From an uncultured Bacilli bacterium (GTDB lineage: Bacteria; Bacillota_I; Bacilli_A; RF39; UBA660), in assembly GCA_947624145.1 (NCBI GenBank), contig CANQIU010000004.1:1-36985 (forward strand): a DNA stretch of 36,985 nucleotides, in the 5' to 3' direction. The position numbers were made by a program, and so were the translations under genes. The stretch's first letter is position 1, and each line of letters starts with the position of its first letter. Below the pieces are notes generated by a model. The model did no database searches, was not told the DNA's origin, and saw only the letters and a program-made list of their open reading frames with translations. Shown here piece after piece: positions 1 through 9,097 of the stretch.

Positions 1-1
1 A

Positions 2-325
2 ACAGCTAAGATAGGTTTAATGTATGTTCATGATTATGGTTTTGCCAGTGACAAAAATAACTGGAAAACAAATTTAATTAGTTATAGTACAGACGCTAAT
101 AGACAAAAAAATTGGTTATTCAATGGAGTTTACGAATGGACAATTTCGCGCAACTCCGATAATAGCAGCGGTGCGTTCGGTGTCATCTACGTCGGGCGTG
201 TGAGCAGCAACTCTGTCGGCAATACTGCGTTCGGTGTGCGCCCGGTCTTTTATCTTAAATCTAATGTCCAAATTTTTGGAGGTAATGGCACTGCTTTAAC
301 ACCTTACAAAATCAATTTACAGTAA
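2..325 (+). CDS. C-terminal part of a surface/secreted protein of the '..IGLMYVxDYGxA...FGVRPVFYLKSNV' type; 5' end is outside the window
   Basis: The frame is open from the window edge (T-A-K-I-G-L-M-Y-V-H-D-Y-G-F-A...). It ends ...AFGVRPVFYLKSNVQIFGGNGTALTPYKINLQ* at 325. The central block is GC-rich. Confidence 0.75.
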   Translation, partial: TAKIGLMYVHDYGFASDKNNWKTNLISYSTDANRQKNWLFNGVYEWTISRNSDNSSGAFGVIYVGRVSSNSVGNTAFGVRPVFYLKSNVQIFGGNGTALTPYKINLQ

Positions 326-331
326 GTAAAT

Positions 332-356
332 GGTCCCATTAACCGGTCCCATTAAC
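332..356. repeat. Tandem direct repeat GGTCCCATTAAC x2 (13-nt period)
   Basis: ggtcccattaac (332-343) and ggtcccattaac (345-356), just after the surface-protein stop codon. Confidence 0.85.
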
Positions 357-415
357 TTAACTGTGTCTGAAGGGTAAATGATGTAATAAATACATCAAAC
401 ATATGATTTTTATAA

Positions 416-445
416 CTTAACTGTGTCTGGAAGACATATGTTAAG
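416..445 (+). repeat. Conserved hairpin repeat, copy B (cttaactgtgtctggaagacatatgttaag)
   Basis: Long stem with flanking extension (ttataacttaactgtgtct / agacatatgttaagttataa), T-rich downstream. A left-half copy is at 356-372 and a full copy at 36921-36951. Confidence 0.8.
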
Positions 446-510
446 TTATAAAGGCCCTTTTTCTTTTTTCCAATTTATTGTATAATCATTAATAGATGGG
501 AAGATTAAGA

Positions 511-1632
511 ATGAAGTATATAACTTTAGAAAAAAATCCTAATATAAAAATAAATAAAAAGATTGAATATTTTTATAATCCCGATTATATTTATATTCCT
601 TTTGATAATAAAGCAAAGATTAATGTTGATTCCCTTGTTTTAAAAGATATGCCTCTAGGGGAAGGTATTTCTTCAGTATCGGGAAAAATCTTAGGCATTA
701 GTGATGTTTATAATAAGCAAAATAAAACTAAAGCTTTAGTAATTGCCAATGATTTTCGGGAAAAATGTGCCAAGATAAAAAAAAGAAAGGATAATATTGA
801 TATATTATCTTTAGTTAAATCAGTCTCTTTATATGATGAAAAATTATTTAATATCTTTAAAAGCTTAAATAAAGTTGAAAGAATTATTATTAATGCAATA
901 GATGATGAATTATATGTAGCTAATAATATTATTAATTTTAAAGAAAATATTAATGATGTCTTAGAGTTTTTAGACAAATTAATCTTTTTATATAAAGCTA
1001 AAGAAACATTAATTGTTATTAAAAATACAGAAAGTGAATTAATTGAAGAATGTTTAGACATAATTGGAAGTTATCCTTTAATAAAATTAACTTTATTAGA
1101 AAATGTTCATTTACTTAGTCAAAAAGAATTTTTATTAAATAAATTAAAAGTATCAGAAAATAATACTTTATATTTAACAATGAATGATTTAGTTAAATTA
1201 GAAAAAATAGTTAATTATAATTTATTAGATTCTACTAAAATTATTACTATATGTGGTGATTTAGTTCAAGAAAGTAAAGTTATAATAGTTAAAAAATATA
1301 CATTACTTAAAAATATTATAACTAAATATATAACGATAAAAGATAATAATTATATTCTTATTTGTAATAGTTTAATTAATGGTTTTAGATGTAATTTAGA
1401 CTTAGTTATTACAGATGATATTAATGTAATATATATTATGAAAGAAAAATTAGTAGAAGAAGAAGCATGTATTAAATGTGGTAAATGTTTAAGTATATGT
1501 CCTAAAAATATTGATATAGTTGATCATTTAGAAAAAAATAAAAAATGTAAATTATGTCTTAAATGTGGTTTATGTAATTATATTTGTCCATCCCATATCA
1601 ATTTAACGAAAGTATTAAAAGGAGATGACTAA
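511..1632 (+). CDS. RnfC-related iron-sulfur protein (reduced/degenerate)
   Basis: Two 4Fe-4S motifs, CIKCGKCLSICPKN and CKLCLKCGLCNYICPSHI. An RnfC-like N-terminal segment (PLGEGISSVSGKILGI) and a central region resembling the RnfC NADH/FMN domain. ATG at 511 preferred over 496; TATAAT at 481. Confidence 0.65.
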   Translation: MKYITLEKNPNIKINKKIEYFYNPDYIYIPFDNKAKINVDSLVLKDMPLGEGISSVSGKILGISDVYNKQNKTKALVIANDFREKCAKIKKRKDNIDILSLVKSVSLYDEKLFNIFKSLNKVERIIINAIDDELYVANNIINFKENINDVLEFLDKLIFLYKAKETLIVIKNTESELIEECLDIIGSYPLIKLTLLENVHLLSQKEFLLNKLKVSENNTLYLTMNDLVKLEKIVNYNLLDSTKIITICGDLVQESKVIIVKKYTLLKNIITKYITIKDNNYILICNSLINGFRCNLDLVITDDINVIYIMKEKLVEEEACIKCGKCLSICPKNIDIVDHLEKNKKCKLCLKCGLCNYICPSHINLTKVLKGDD

Positions 1633-1634
1633 TT

Positions 1635-2504
1635 ATGACTTATTTACATGATTCTAAAGATAATAAAAAAACATTATTAATATATTTTTTATGTTTAATC
1701 CCTTTAGTAATATATGGAATATATAAAAATGGCTATTTATTATATATAAATAAATATATATCTTTTATTACTATCTTTAAACCTTTAATCTTAATCTTTA
1801 TAGCCGTTATTTTAACTTTATTAGTTGACTTTCTTTTTAATAAAAAAATAGAAATAAATTATAATTTATTAAATAGTATAATAATATCCTTATTTTGTCC
1901 TTGTAATATAAATTATTTAGTTTTTATTATTGTTTTATTTATCTATTTATTAATAAATAAATTATTTTTAAAAAATATATCTTTTAATAAAATATGTTTA
2001 GTTCATTTAATCTTAGTATTTATAATGTTTTTATTAAATAAATATAGTTATTTAAATCTAGGAGAAGTAAATAATATATATTTATATAATATAAGTGATA
2101 TCATCTTAGGAAGAGGAATTGGGGCTATTTCCACAACTAGTATTATTTTAGGTCTTATTATTTATAGTATCTTATGTTTTTTAACTAATTATAAAAAAAT
2201 AATACCTCTTATTAGTTATTTAGTCTATTTAATAACAATTATTTTAATTATGTTTATACAAAAAAATATTAATTATGAATTAATATTTTCAAGTAATATA
2301 ATCTTAGGTTTTATTTTAGTAAGTACGGATACTTTAACTACACCTTATTATTTAAAAGGGGAGGTTATATATGCCATCTTTATCGGTATGTTTTGTGCTT
2401 TAATATCTATCAAACTTCCTTTTGAAGGCATATTTATTGCTACATTAATTGGTAGTCTATTAACTTTCTTATTTAATAAAATAGGAAAGTATTTAGAAAA
2501 ATAA
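1635..2504 (+). CDS. RnfD/NqrB-family-like integral membrane protein
   Basis: Multi-TM protein directly following the RnfC-like gene. Contains GRGIGAISTTSIILGLIIY, resembling the RnfD FMN-attachment region, and a C-terminal DTLTTPYYLKGEVIYAIFIG, resembling 'DPVTAP..KGRLIYG'. Confidence 0.6.
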   Translation: MTYLHDSKDNKKTLLIYFLCLIPLVIYGIYKNGYLLYINKYISFITIFKPLILIFIAVILTLLVDFLFNKKIEINYNLLNSIIISLFCPCNINYLVFIIVLFIYLLINKLFLKNISFNKICLVHLILVFIMFLLNKYSYLNLGEVNNIYLYNISDIILGRGIGAISTTSIILGLIIYSILCFLTNYKKIIPLISYLVYLITIILIMFIQKNINYELIFSSNIILGFILVSTDTLTTPYYLKGEVIYAIFIGMFCALISIKLPFEGIFIATLIGSLLTFLFNKIGKYLEK

Positions 2505-2505
2505 A

Positions 2506-2723
2506 TTATTTTTTAGACATAATAGATTCTTTATAAGGTTTTCTTTCATCGGTCCGATAAAGGATATAATCTGTACTAGTATGATAAAAATCAGCTAGTT
2601 TTTTTAAAGTATCAATAGGTATATTAATCTTTTCTAATTCATATTTACTATAATTAGATTGGTCTCGGCAATATCTTTTTGATATAAGTCATTATCTTCT
2701 CTTAATTCTTTCAATCTATTCAT
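2506..2723 (-). pseudogene. XRE/Cro-family HTH regulator, disrupted by an internal frameshift/short deletion
   Basis: Minus strand reads MNRLKELREDNDLYQKDIA, then after a frame change CRDQSNYSKYELEKINIPIDTLKKLADFYHTSTDYILYRTDERKPYKESIMSKK*. A few HTH codons are missing at the junction. Confidence 0.8.
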
Positions 2724-2736
2724 TATAATCACCAGA

Positions 2737-2778
2737 GATGGAACAGCAAAAACTCCTTATAAAATTAATTTACAATAA
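2737..2778 (+). pseudogene. Relic of a surface-protein C-terminus (DGTAKTPYKINLQ*)
   Basis: gat gga aca gca aaa act cct tat aaa att aat tta caa taa translates as DGTAKTPYKINLQ*, matching the end of the first gene, NGTALTPYKINLQ*. Confidence 0.8.
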
Positions 2779-2780
2779 AT

Positions 2781-2812
2781 AAATTTAGTAATAAAAATAC
2801 TAAATTTTTTTG
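2781..2812 (+). terminator. Rho-independent terminator
   Basis: aaatttagta-ataaaaa-tactaaattttttt. Confidence 0.7.
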
Positions 2813-2880
2813 ATTTTTTCTAAGAAATTTAAAGGAAATAGAAGGGTAATTGGCAATATATAATATATGAGGGGAAGTTT

Positions 2881-4617
2881 ATGGCACGGATTAGTGAGGA
2901 AGAAATTAACGAGATAAGAAGAAGAGCTAATATTGTCGATATTATATCTTCTTATTTAAACGTGGAAAAAAAAGGAAAGAATTATGTTGCAGTATGTCCT
3001 TTTCATGATGATCATAGTCCTAGTTTAGTAATCTCTGAAGACAAGCAAATATTTACTTGCTTTACTTGTCGGACTAGTGGTAATGTTTTTTCCTTTATTA
3101 TGGAATATGAAAATGTTAACTTTTTAGAAGCTTTAAAAATCGTGGCTAATAAAATTGGTTATAACTTACAAATTGATAATATTAAAAGTAGTAGTAATAG
3201 TGAATATAAATTAGATTATGAGATTATGGAATTTAGTAAGAAATTCTTTATTAATAATATGAATACGGAAGAAAGTATTGAGGCTAAAAAATATTTACAC
3301 GAAAGAGGTATTACGGATGAAATAATAAATGAATTTAATATAGGATTAGCTTTAAATGATAAAGATATGCTTCATAAATTACTTGATAGTAAGAAATATT
3401 CTTTAGATATGCAAGAAGACTTAGGTTTAATTAATAAATATGGTTTAGATATTTATGATACATTTCAAAACAGAATAATCATTCCAATTGAAAATTTAGA
3501 AGGACAAGTTGTTGGTTTTACCGGAAGAATATTTCATAATGAAGATAATACTTCCAAATACTTAAATACTAAAGAAACAAGAATCTTTAAAAAAGGCCAT
3601 ATATTATTTAATTATCATAATGCTAAAGATGCTATTCGTGAGGCTAAAAAAGTCATTGTGGTTGAAGGAAATATGGATGCCATCAAGGTTAGTGCCAGTG
3701 GAATTAAAAATGTTGTAGCTCTCATGGGAGTAGCCTTAACTAAAGAACAGATTAATATCTTTAAAAAGCTAAGAGTCCCAATTATCCTATGTTTAGATAA
3801 TGATGATGCTGGTTTTGAGGCAACTTTAAAACTAGGAGAAATTTTAGAAAATGCGGGGATAGAAACCAAAGTCGTTCGTTTAACGAAAGCAAAAGACCCG
3901 GATGAATATATCAAAGCCTTTGGTAAAGAAGCCTATTTAGATAATATAAATCATGCTATTAAGTATTTAGATTTTAAAATAGAGTATCTAAAGTCAAGTA
4001 AGAATTTAAATAATATTGATGAATTAGTCTTATTTGTAAATGAAGTTCTAAGTAGTTTAAAAAATGCTGATGACTTGACAAAAGAGCTTGTTATATCTAA
4101 AATAAGTAAAGATTATTCTGTTGATGCCGAGATTTTAAGAAAACAAATTAATTTTAATAAAGCACCAACTATAGAAAAAAAGATTACGAAAAGAAAGGAA
4201 AAGGCCAATAGGTATGATAATTTATCTTCCAAAATTCTTTATGCTATGATGGATAATCCCGAGTTTATTCCCATATATAAAAATAAGCTAGGTTATTTTG
4301 CCAATAAGGAAGAACGCATAATAGCTAGTGAAATTGTTTATTATAATAAGGAATATCAAGGCATATCAATTGCTGATTTTCAAACTTATGTTATGGATAG
4401 TGATATCAAAGATAAAGTAAATAAAATAATTAATGATAATATGGGTTTAACTATTAGCCAAGAAGAATTTAATAAATATATTGAATTATTCTTAAAAGAG
4501 TTAAAGAAACAAGAAATTAAAGAATTAAAAGAAAAAATAAAGGTAGAGATGGATATAAATAAAAAGGTTGAATTATTAGAAAAATTAACCAATTTAAAAA
4601 AGGGAAGTGTAGAATAA
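2881..4617 (+). CDS. dnaG: DNA primase
   Basis: N-terminal zinc finger ([14 protein letters not shown]...[13 protein letters not shown]) and TOPRIM (VVEGNMDAI...LCLDNDDAG); upstream of rpoD. Confidence 0.98.
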   Translation: MARISEEEINEIRRRANIVDIISSYLNVEKKGKNYVAVCPFHDDHSPSLVISEDKQIFTCFTCRTSGNVFSFIMEYENVNFLEALKIVANKIGYNLQIDNIKSSSNSEYKLDYEIMEFSKKFFINNMNTEESIEAKKYLHERGITDEIINEFNIGLALNDKDMLHKLLDSKKYSLDMQEDLGLINKYGLDIYDTFQNRIIIPIENLEGQVVGFTGRIFHNEDNTSKYLNTKETRIFKKGHILFNYHNAKDAIREAKKVIVVEGNMDAIKVSASGIKNVVALMGVALTKEQINIFKKLRVPIILCLDNDDAGFEATLKLGEILENAGIETKVVRLTKAKDPDEYIKAFGKEAYLDNINHAIKYLDFKIEYLKSSKNLNNIDELVLFVNEVLSSLKNADDLTKELVISKISKDYSVDAEILRKQINFNKAPTIEKKITKRKEKANRYDNLSSKILYAMMDNPEFIPIYKNKLGYFANKEERIIASEIVYYNKEYQGISIADFQTYVMDSDIKDKVNKIINDNMGLTISQEEFNKYIELFLKELKKQEIKELKEKIKVEMDINKKVELLEKLTNLKKGSVE

Positions 4618-4618
4618 A

Positions 4619-5728
4619 ATGAATGAAATAAAAACTTTAGAAGAAAGAACCAATAATTTAATTAAATTAGGGAAAGAAAAAGGATATATTACTTTTGAAC
4701 AATTAGCTGAAGAACTAAAAGGATTAGATATTGATAGTGATGATTTAGATAATTTATATAATTTACTTGTAGATAATAAGATTGAAGTTGTATCTGAATC
4801 AGATATTGATACCGGGGATGAGGCTGAAGATGGTTCAGGGTTAAAAATTGATAATGAGCCCATTATTTTAGCTGATGAAGAAATAACTAAAGATGTTAAT
4901 ATTAATGACCCTGTTCGGATGTATTTAAAAGAAATAGGGAAAATTAGTCTTCTTTCTAATGAAGAAGAAATGGAAATATCTATTCGGGTAGCAAGTGGAG
5001 ATGAAGAAGCTAAAAGAATCTTAGCTGAATCTAATCTCCGGTTAGTTGTTAGTATTGCGAAAAGATATGTAGGACGAGGTTTGTTATTCCTTGATTTAAT
5101 TCAAGAAGGTAATATTGGGCTTATGAAAGCTGTCGATAAGTTTGATTATGATAAAGGTTATAAGTTTTCGACTTATGCTACTTGGTGGATTAGACAAGCA
5201 ATAACCAGAGCCTTAGCGGACCAAGCAAGAACGATTAGAGTTCCCGTTCATATGGTAGAAACAATTAATAAGATGTCGAGAATTCAAAGACAACTTACAC
5301 TAGAACTTAATAGAGAACCATCTGATGAAGAAATCGCTGAAAAAATGGGTGTTACAGTTGAAAAGGTTAGAGAAGTTTTAAAAATTAGTCAAGAACCTGT
5401 TTCTTTGGAAACACCTATTGGCGAAGAAGATGACTCTCATTTAGGTGATTTTCTCAAAGATGAAGGTAGTTTATCGCCTGAAGAATATACCGAAAATGAA
5501 ATTTTAAAAGAAGAAATTAAAGAAGTATTAATGTCTTTACAAGCCAGAGAACAAGAAGTTTTAGAGCTAAGATTTGGTCTAATTGATGGAACTTGTCATA
5601 CCTTAGAAGAAGTAGGTAAGAAATTTAATGTAACCAGAGAAAGAATTAGACAAATAGAAGCTAAGGCTTTAAGAAAATTAAGACATCCTTCGAGAGCCAA
5701 AAAACTTCGTGACTTTTTGGAAGATTAA
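4619..5728 (+). CDS. rpoD: RNA polymerase primary sigma factor
   Basis: Regions 1.2 to 4.2, e.g. [55 protein letters not shown] and [22 protein letters not shown]. Confidence 0.99.
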   Translation: MNEIKTLEERTNNLIKLGKEKGYITFEQLAEELKGLDIDSDDLDNLYNLLVDNKIEVVSESDIDTGDEAEDGSGLKIDNEPIILADEEITKDVNINDPVRMYLKEIGKISLLSNEEEMEISIRVASGDEEAKRILAESNLRLVVSIAKRYVGRGLLFLDLIQEGNIGLMKAVDKFDYDKGYKFSTYATWWIRQAITRALADQARTIRVPVHMVETINKMSRIQRQLTLELNREPSDEEIAEKMGVTVEKVREVLKISQEPVSLETPIGEEDDSHLGDFLKDEGSLSPEEYTENEILKEEIKEVLMSLQAREQEVLELRFGLIDGTCHTLEEVGKKFNVTRERIRQIEAKALRKLRHPSRAKKLRDFLED

Positions 5729-6360
5729 TGATATCCTTAAGACTTAAAACTATTGCTTCTTTAGTGGATAAAAATGCTAAAGTTATTGATATAGGCACTG
5801 ACCATGCCTATATTCCTATTTATCTAGTTGAAAACAATATCGCAAAACAAGTTTTAGCTACCGATATATCACCTTTAGTTTTAGAATATGCTAAAAAAAA
5901 TATTGCTGACCATAATCTAAGTCAAGTAATTAAATTAAAGGTAAGTGATGGCTTTAAAAATATCAATGAAAAATATGATTTAGCCATTATAACAGGGATG
6001 GGAACTAAAACCATCGTTGATATTTTAGCTAAAGCTAAAGAAATTCCCAATACCTTAATTATTCAAACTAACAAAAACCCGCATGAATTAAGAAGATATA
6101 TGCAAAAAATTGGCTATAAAATTAGAAAAGAAGAAGTCGTCTTAGATAAGCATTATTATGTTATAATAAAGTATATTAAGGGCAAAGATACTTTAACAGA
6201 AGAAGAAATCTTATTTGGAAAAAGTAATAATTTAAATTATTTTACTTATTTAAAAGATAAATACCAATTATTATATCAAAAAAGCCAAAATGAAGTATAT
6301 TTAAACTATCTAAATCTTTTAAATAATCTTATTGAAAAAAAACTGGTAAAGAAGAATTAA
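5728..6360 (+). CDS. trmK: tRNA (adenine(22)-N1)-methyltransferase TrmK
   Basis: RLKTIASLVDKNAKVIDIGTDHAYIPIYLV...ITGMGTKTIVDIL; start overlaps the rpoD stop (TAATG), standard synteny. Confidence 0.93.
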   Translation: MISLRLKTIASLVDKNAKVIDIGTDHAYIPIYLVENNIAKQVLATDISPLVLEYAKKNIADHNLSQVIKLKVSDGFKNINEKYDLAIITGMGTKTIVDILAKAKEIPNTLIIQTNKNPHELRRYMQKIGYKIRKEEVVLDKHYYVIIKYIKGKDTLTEEEILFGKSNNLNYFTYLKDKYQLLYQKSQNEVYLNYLNLLNNLIEKKLVKKN

Positions 6361-6613
6361 CCTGTGGTTTAGAAGGTAGTTCTTTTTTTATCGTTTTTTG
6401 ATGATGATTAGGTTTAGTTTCTTTTTCAACTGGTGTATTTTTAAATTCTTTAACTAAAGAAAATAATTTTTTAGCATTACCAACCATAGGTTTAACTTGT
6501 TCATAGATCGGGATAGCTTGATTAGCAATAGATAAAGTTTTTGATAGACCATTTAAAATTTTGCCTAAGCTTAAGCCCCGACTTAAAGTATTGGTTCCAA
6601 ACATAACATTCAC
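6329..6613 (-). CDS. YqfQ/VrrA-like small protein
   Basis: MNVMFGTNTLSRGLSLGKILNGLSKTLSIANQAIPIYEQVKPMVGNAKKLFSLV...; same neighbourhood as yqfN(trmK)-yqfQ in Bacillus. Overlaps the trmK end convergently. Confidence 0.6.
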   Translation of the reverse strand: MNVMFGTNTLSRGLSLGKILNGLSKTLSIANQAIPIYEQVKPMVGNAKKLFSLVKEFKNTPVEKETKPNHHQKTIKKELPSKPQVNSSLPVFFQ

Positions 6614-6732
6614 CTATAAAATTTATATGCTAAAAAAAATATTTAGTGCTATAGATTTAAGAAAATCTTTTAAAGTAATTGTCAATTTTAAAAATAAATG
6701 CTATACTAAAGGAAGAATAAGGAGGAATAAAA

Positions 6733-8304
6733 GTGGAACAAAATGTTATTGATAATCAAAAAACATCTAACTATTTAATTCCTTTTATAATCCTTAAAAA
6801 TATTTTAAGATATATGCTTATTGGAACAAAATTTGTTTTATATGAATGTTGGATAGAATTATATAATTCCGCTAGTTATAAAGCTGATTCTGTTTATCGT
6901 TCTGTGACGATGAAAGATAAAATGCTTGAAGAAGGCGATATCCTATATGAAAAGACTAAGAGTAGAGTCAAAAAAGAAAAAGTTTATAAATATAGTAAAA
7001 GAACCTTAGAAAAGCTAGAAATAGAAAAAAAGAATCTCCAAATAGATTTACAAAATGCTGGGGCAACTAGAAGCAAAGTATCCCATGTCTATTTATATAA
7101 AGTTCGACAAGGGAATGGTAAAATTATAACCGGAACGATGAATGGTTTTTCCAAGTTAGATGTTAATGCTTATCTTATTAATGAAGGTTATGAAATTTAT
7201 TCGATTAAGACATCACCTTTTATTGATTTTGTTTATCAAGAATCTGGTCTTTTAGGGGCCAAAAAGATGTCGACGAAAGACTTAATATTTTGGTTAACAC
7301 AATTATCGACTTATTTAAAAGCGGGTCTGAAATTAAATGAATCAATTAAAATATTAAACCATCAAATGAAAGGAAATAAAGCCCGGAGTAAAGCTTTTGA
7401 TGCGATAAGTTATGAGCTTTTACTTGGGGAAACTTTTTCTCATGCCCTCGAAAAACAAGGCAATATGTTTCCACCTTTACTTATTAATATGATTAAAGCC
7501 GCGGAAGCAAGTGGAACTTTAATTGAAACTTTAGATGATATGGCTGATTACTATACCGAAATTGATGAAACCAAAAAACAAATGGTTAGTGCCATGACAT
7601 ATCCTTCTATTATTACGCTTTTTTCATTGGCGGTTGTTATTTTTATCATGTTATATGTTGTCCCTAGTTTTACGGAAATTTATTCATCCATGGGCACCGA
7701 AATTTCAGGGATAACCAAATTAATTGTTAATATTAGTAACTTTTTAAAAACTAAATATTTAATTCTTTTAGGTAGTATCTTTTTAGTTGTTGTCGGTCTT
7801 ATTCTAATGTATAAAATGGTTAAAAGCTTTCGGACTTCAGTTCAAATTATCTTAATGCATATTCCTATTATTAAAAATGTTATTATATATAATGAATTAG
7901 CTATATTTTCTAAAACCTTTGCCTCTTTATTAAAAAATAATGTATTTATTACGGAAAGTATGGATATTTTAAGTCGAATAACTAATAATGAAATATATAA
8001 ATCTATTTTATATCGAACAATTAATAATATTGTTAAGGGTGAAAAAATAAGTGAAGCTTTTAAAGACCATTGGGCTATTCCTGATGTAGCTTACTATATG
8101 ATTGTTACCGGAGAATCTACGGGGGATTTAGCTAATATGATGCAAAAGGTAAGTGAATATTATCAAAGTATGCATAAAAATATCGTTAATAATTTAAAAG
8201 CGTTTATTGAACCCGTGATGATATCTTTCTTAGCTTTAGTTGTTGGCGGTATTATTATTGCAGTAATCGTGCCAATGTTTAACATTTATGGCAATATTCA
8301 ATAG
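6733..8304 (+). CDS. Type II secretion/competence inner-membrane protein, GspF/PilC/ComGB family
   Basis: GTG start after aaggagg. Two GspF repeats (LSTYLKAGLKLNESIKIL...; FASLLKNNVFITESMDIL...). Confidence 0.92.
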   Translation: MEQNVIDNQKTSNYLIPFIILKNILRYMLIGTKFVLYECWIELYNSASYKADSVYRSVTMKDKMLEEGDILYEKTKSRVKKEKVYKYSKRTLEKLEIEKKNLQIDLQNAGATRSKVSHVYLYKVRQGNGKIITGTMNGFSKLDVNAYLINEGYEIYSIKTSPFIDFVYQESGLLGAKKMSTKDLIFWLTQLSTYLKAGLKLNESIKILNHQMKGNKARSKAFDAISYELLLGETFSHALEKQGNMFPPLLINMIKAAEASGTLIETLDDMADYYTEIDETKKQMVSAMTYPSIITLFSLAVVIFIMLYVVPSFTEIYSSMGTEISGITKLIVNISNFLKTKYLILLGSIFLVVVGLILMYKMVKSFRTSVQIILMHIPIIKNVIIYNELAIFSKTFASLLKNNVFITESMDILSRITNNEIYKSILYRTINNIVKGEKISEAFKDHWAIPDVAYYMIVTGESTGDLANMMQKVSEYYQSMHKNIVNNLKAFIEPVMISFLALVVGGIIIAVIVPMFNIYGNIQ

Positions 8305-8312
8305 GTGAAGAT

Positions 8313-9068
8313 ATGGCAATATTTATATTTATTTTAGGAACAATTTTAGGCTCATTTTATCTTGTTATTGCCACCAGACTTCCTTTAAACGAAGATGTTT
8401 TACTTTCTCGAAGTCATTGTGATAAATGTTTACATCAATTAAAATGGTATAATTTAATACCCTTATTATCTTATCTATTTCAATTAGGTAAATGCCCATA
8501 TTGTCATAAAGAAATAAGCTTAATTCATTTTATAACTGAACTCATAACCGGTTTATCTTTTTTAGTTTTATACTTATTATATGGAATTAGTTATGAATTT
8601 TTTATGGGCTTAATTATAGTATCTTTAGTCATTATTATCTTTATTAGTGATTTTAAATACATGGTTATTTTAGATTCACCCTTAATAGTCTTTGCTATTT
8701 TAAGTTTTATTGTTAAAGTAGTTTACTTAAAAATAGAAACAGCTCTTTATGGCATATTATGTGGAGTAGCTTTATTTTGTGTGATGCTTTTAATTGAACA
8801 GTTAGGAAAAATTATCTTTAAAAGAGAAGCCTTAGGTGGGGGAGATATTAAGTTTGGCTTTTTAATAGGCTTAATCTTAGAATTTCGTTTAGGCTTAATT
8901 GCCATTATCTTATCGACTTTTTTAGCCTTACCATATTCAGTAGCTAGTCTATATATTATCAAAAAAGACGAAGTTCCTTATGGTCCTTTCTTAGCCGGAG
9001 CCTTACTAATTGTCTTTTTAACGAGTTCTAAATTCTTAGCTTTATTTAACTTTTTATTTAGAATATAA
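8313..9068 (+). CDS. Prepilin peptidase (A24, PilD/ComC family)
   Basis: GSFYLVIATRLP, CDKCLHQLKWYNLIPLLSYLFQLGKCPYCHKEIS, GGGDIKFGFLIGL. Confidence 0.95.
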   Translation: MAIFIFILGTILGSFYLVIATRLPLNEDVLLSRSHCDKCLHQLKWYNLIPLLSYLFQLGKCPYCHKEISLIHFITELITGLSFLVLYLLYGISYEFFMGLIIVSLVIIIFISDFKYMVILDSPLIVFAILSFIVKVVYLKIETALYGILCGVALFCVMLLIEQLGKIIFKREALGGGDIKFGFLIGLILEFRLGLIAIILSTFLALPYSVASLYIIKKDEVPYGPFLAGALLIVFLTSSKFLALFNFLFRI

Positions 9069-9097
9069 AAAAATAAAAATCTAGTAAAACTACTAGA
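9065..9097 (-). terminator. Rho-independent terminator for the 30-aa ORF
   Basis: Minus strand: tctagtagttttactagatttttatttttttat. Confidence 0.65.

Noticed and set aside
361-445. DGR-type cruciform required downstream of the variable region
   Set aside because: The GAAG-loop hairpin is more than 100 nt from the GC-rich block and past the stop codon, whereas known DGR hairpins lie within a few nt of the variable region.
412-447. Integron attC site
   Set aside because: The arms ACTTAAC...GTTAAGT fit RYYYAAC/GTTRRRY, but the site is only ~33 nt, has no clear L boxes, and no integrase is visible; a hairpin repeat is simpler.
708-1061. Antisense ORF of 117 aa
   Set aside because: Lies fully within the RnfC-like gene on the opposite strand; low-complexity mirror of an AT-rich coding region.
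3615-4863. Antisense ORFs at 3615-3914, 4386-4592 and 4594-4863
   Set aside because: Opposite strand of dnaG/rpoD; no RBS or recognisable family.
6561-6752. 63-aa + strand ORF
   Set aside because: Spans the divergent promoter region and the GspF start; the TTGTCA...TATACT promoter and RBS for the GspF gene lie inside it.
8747-8962. Antisense ORFs inside the prepilin peptidase and at 11053-11319
   Set aside because: Shadow ORFs of clearly real genes.
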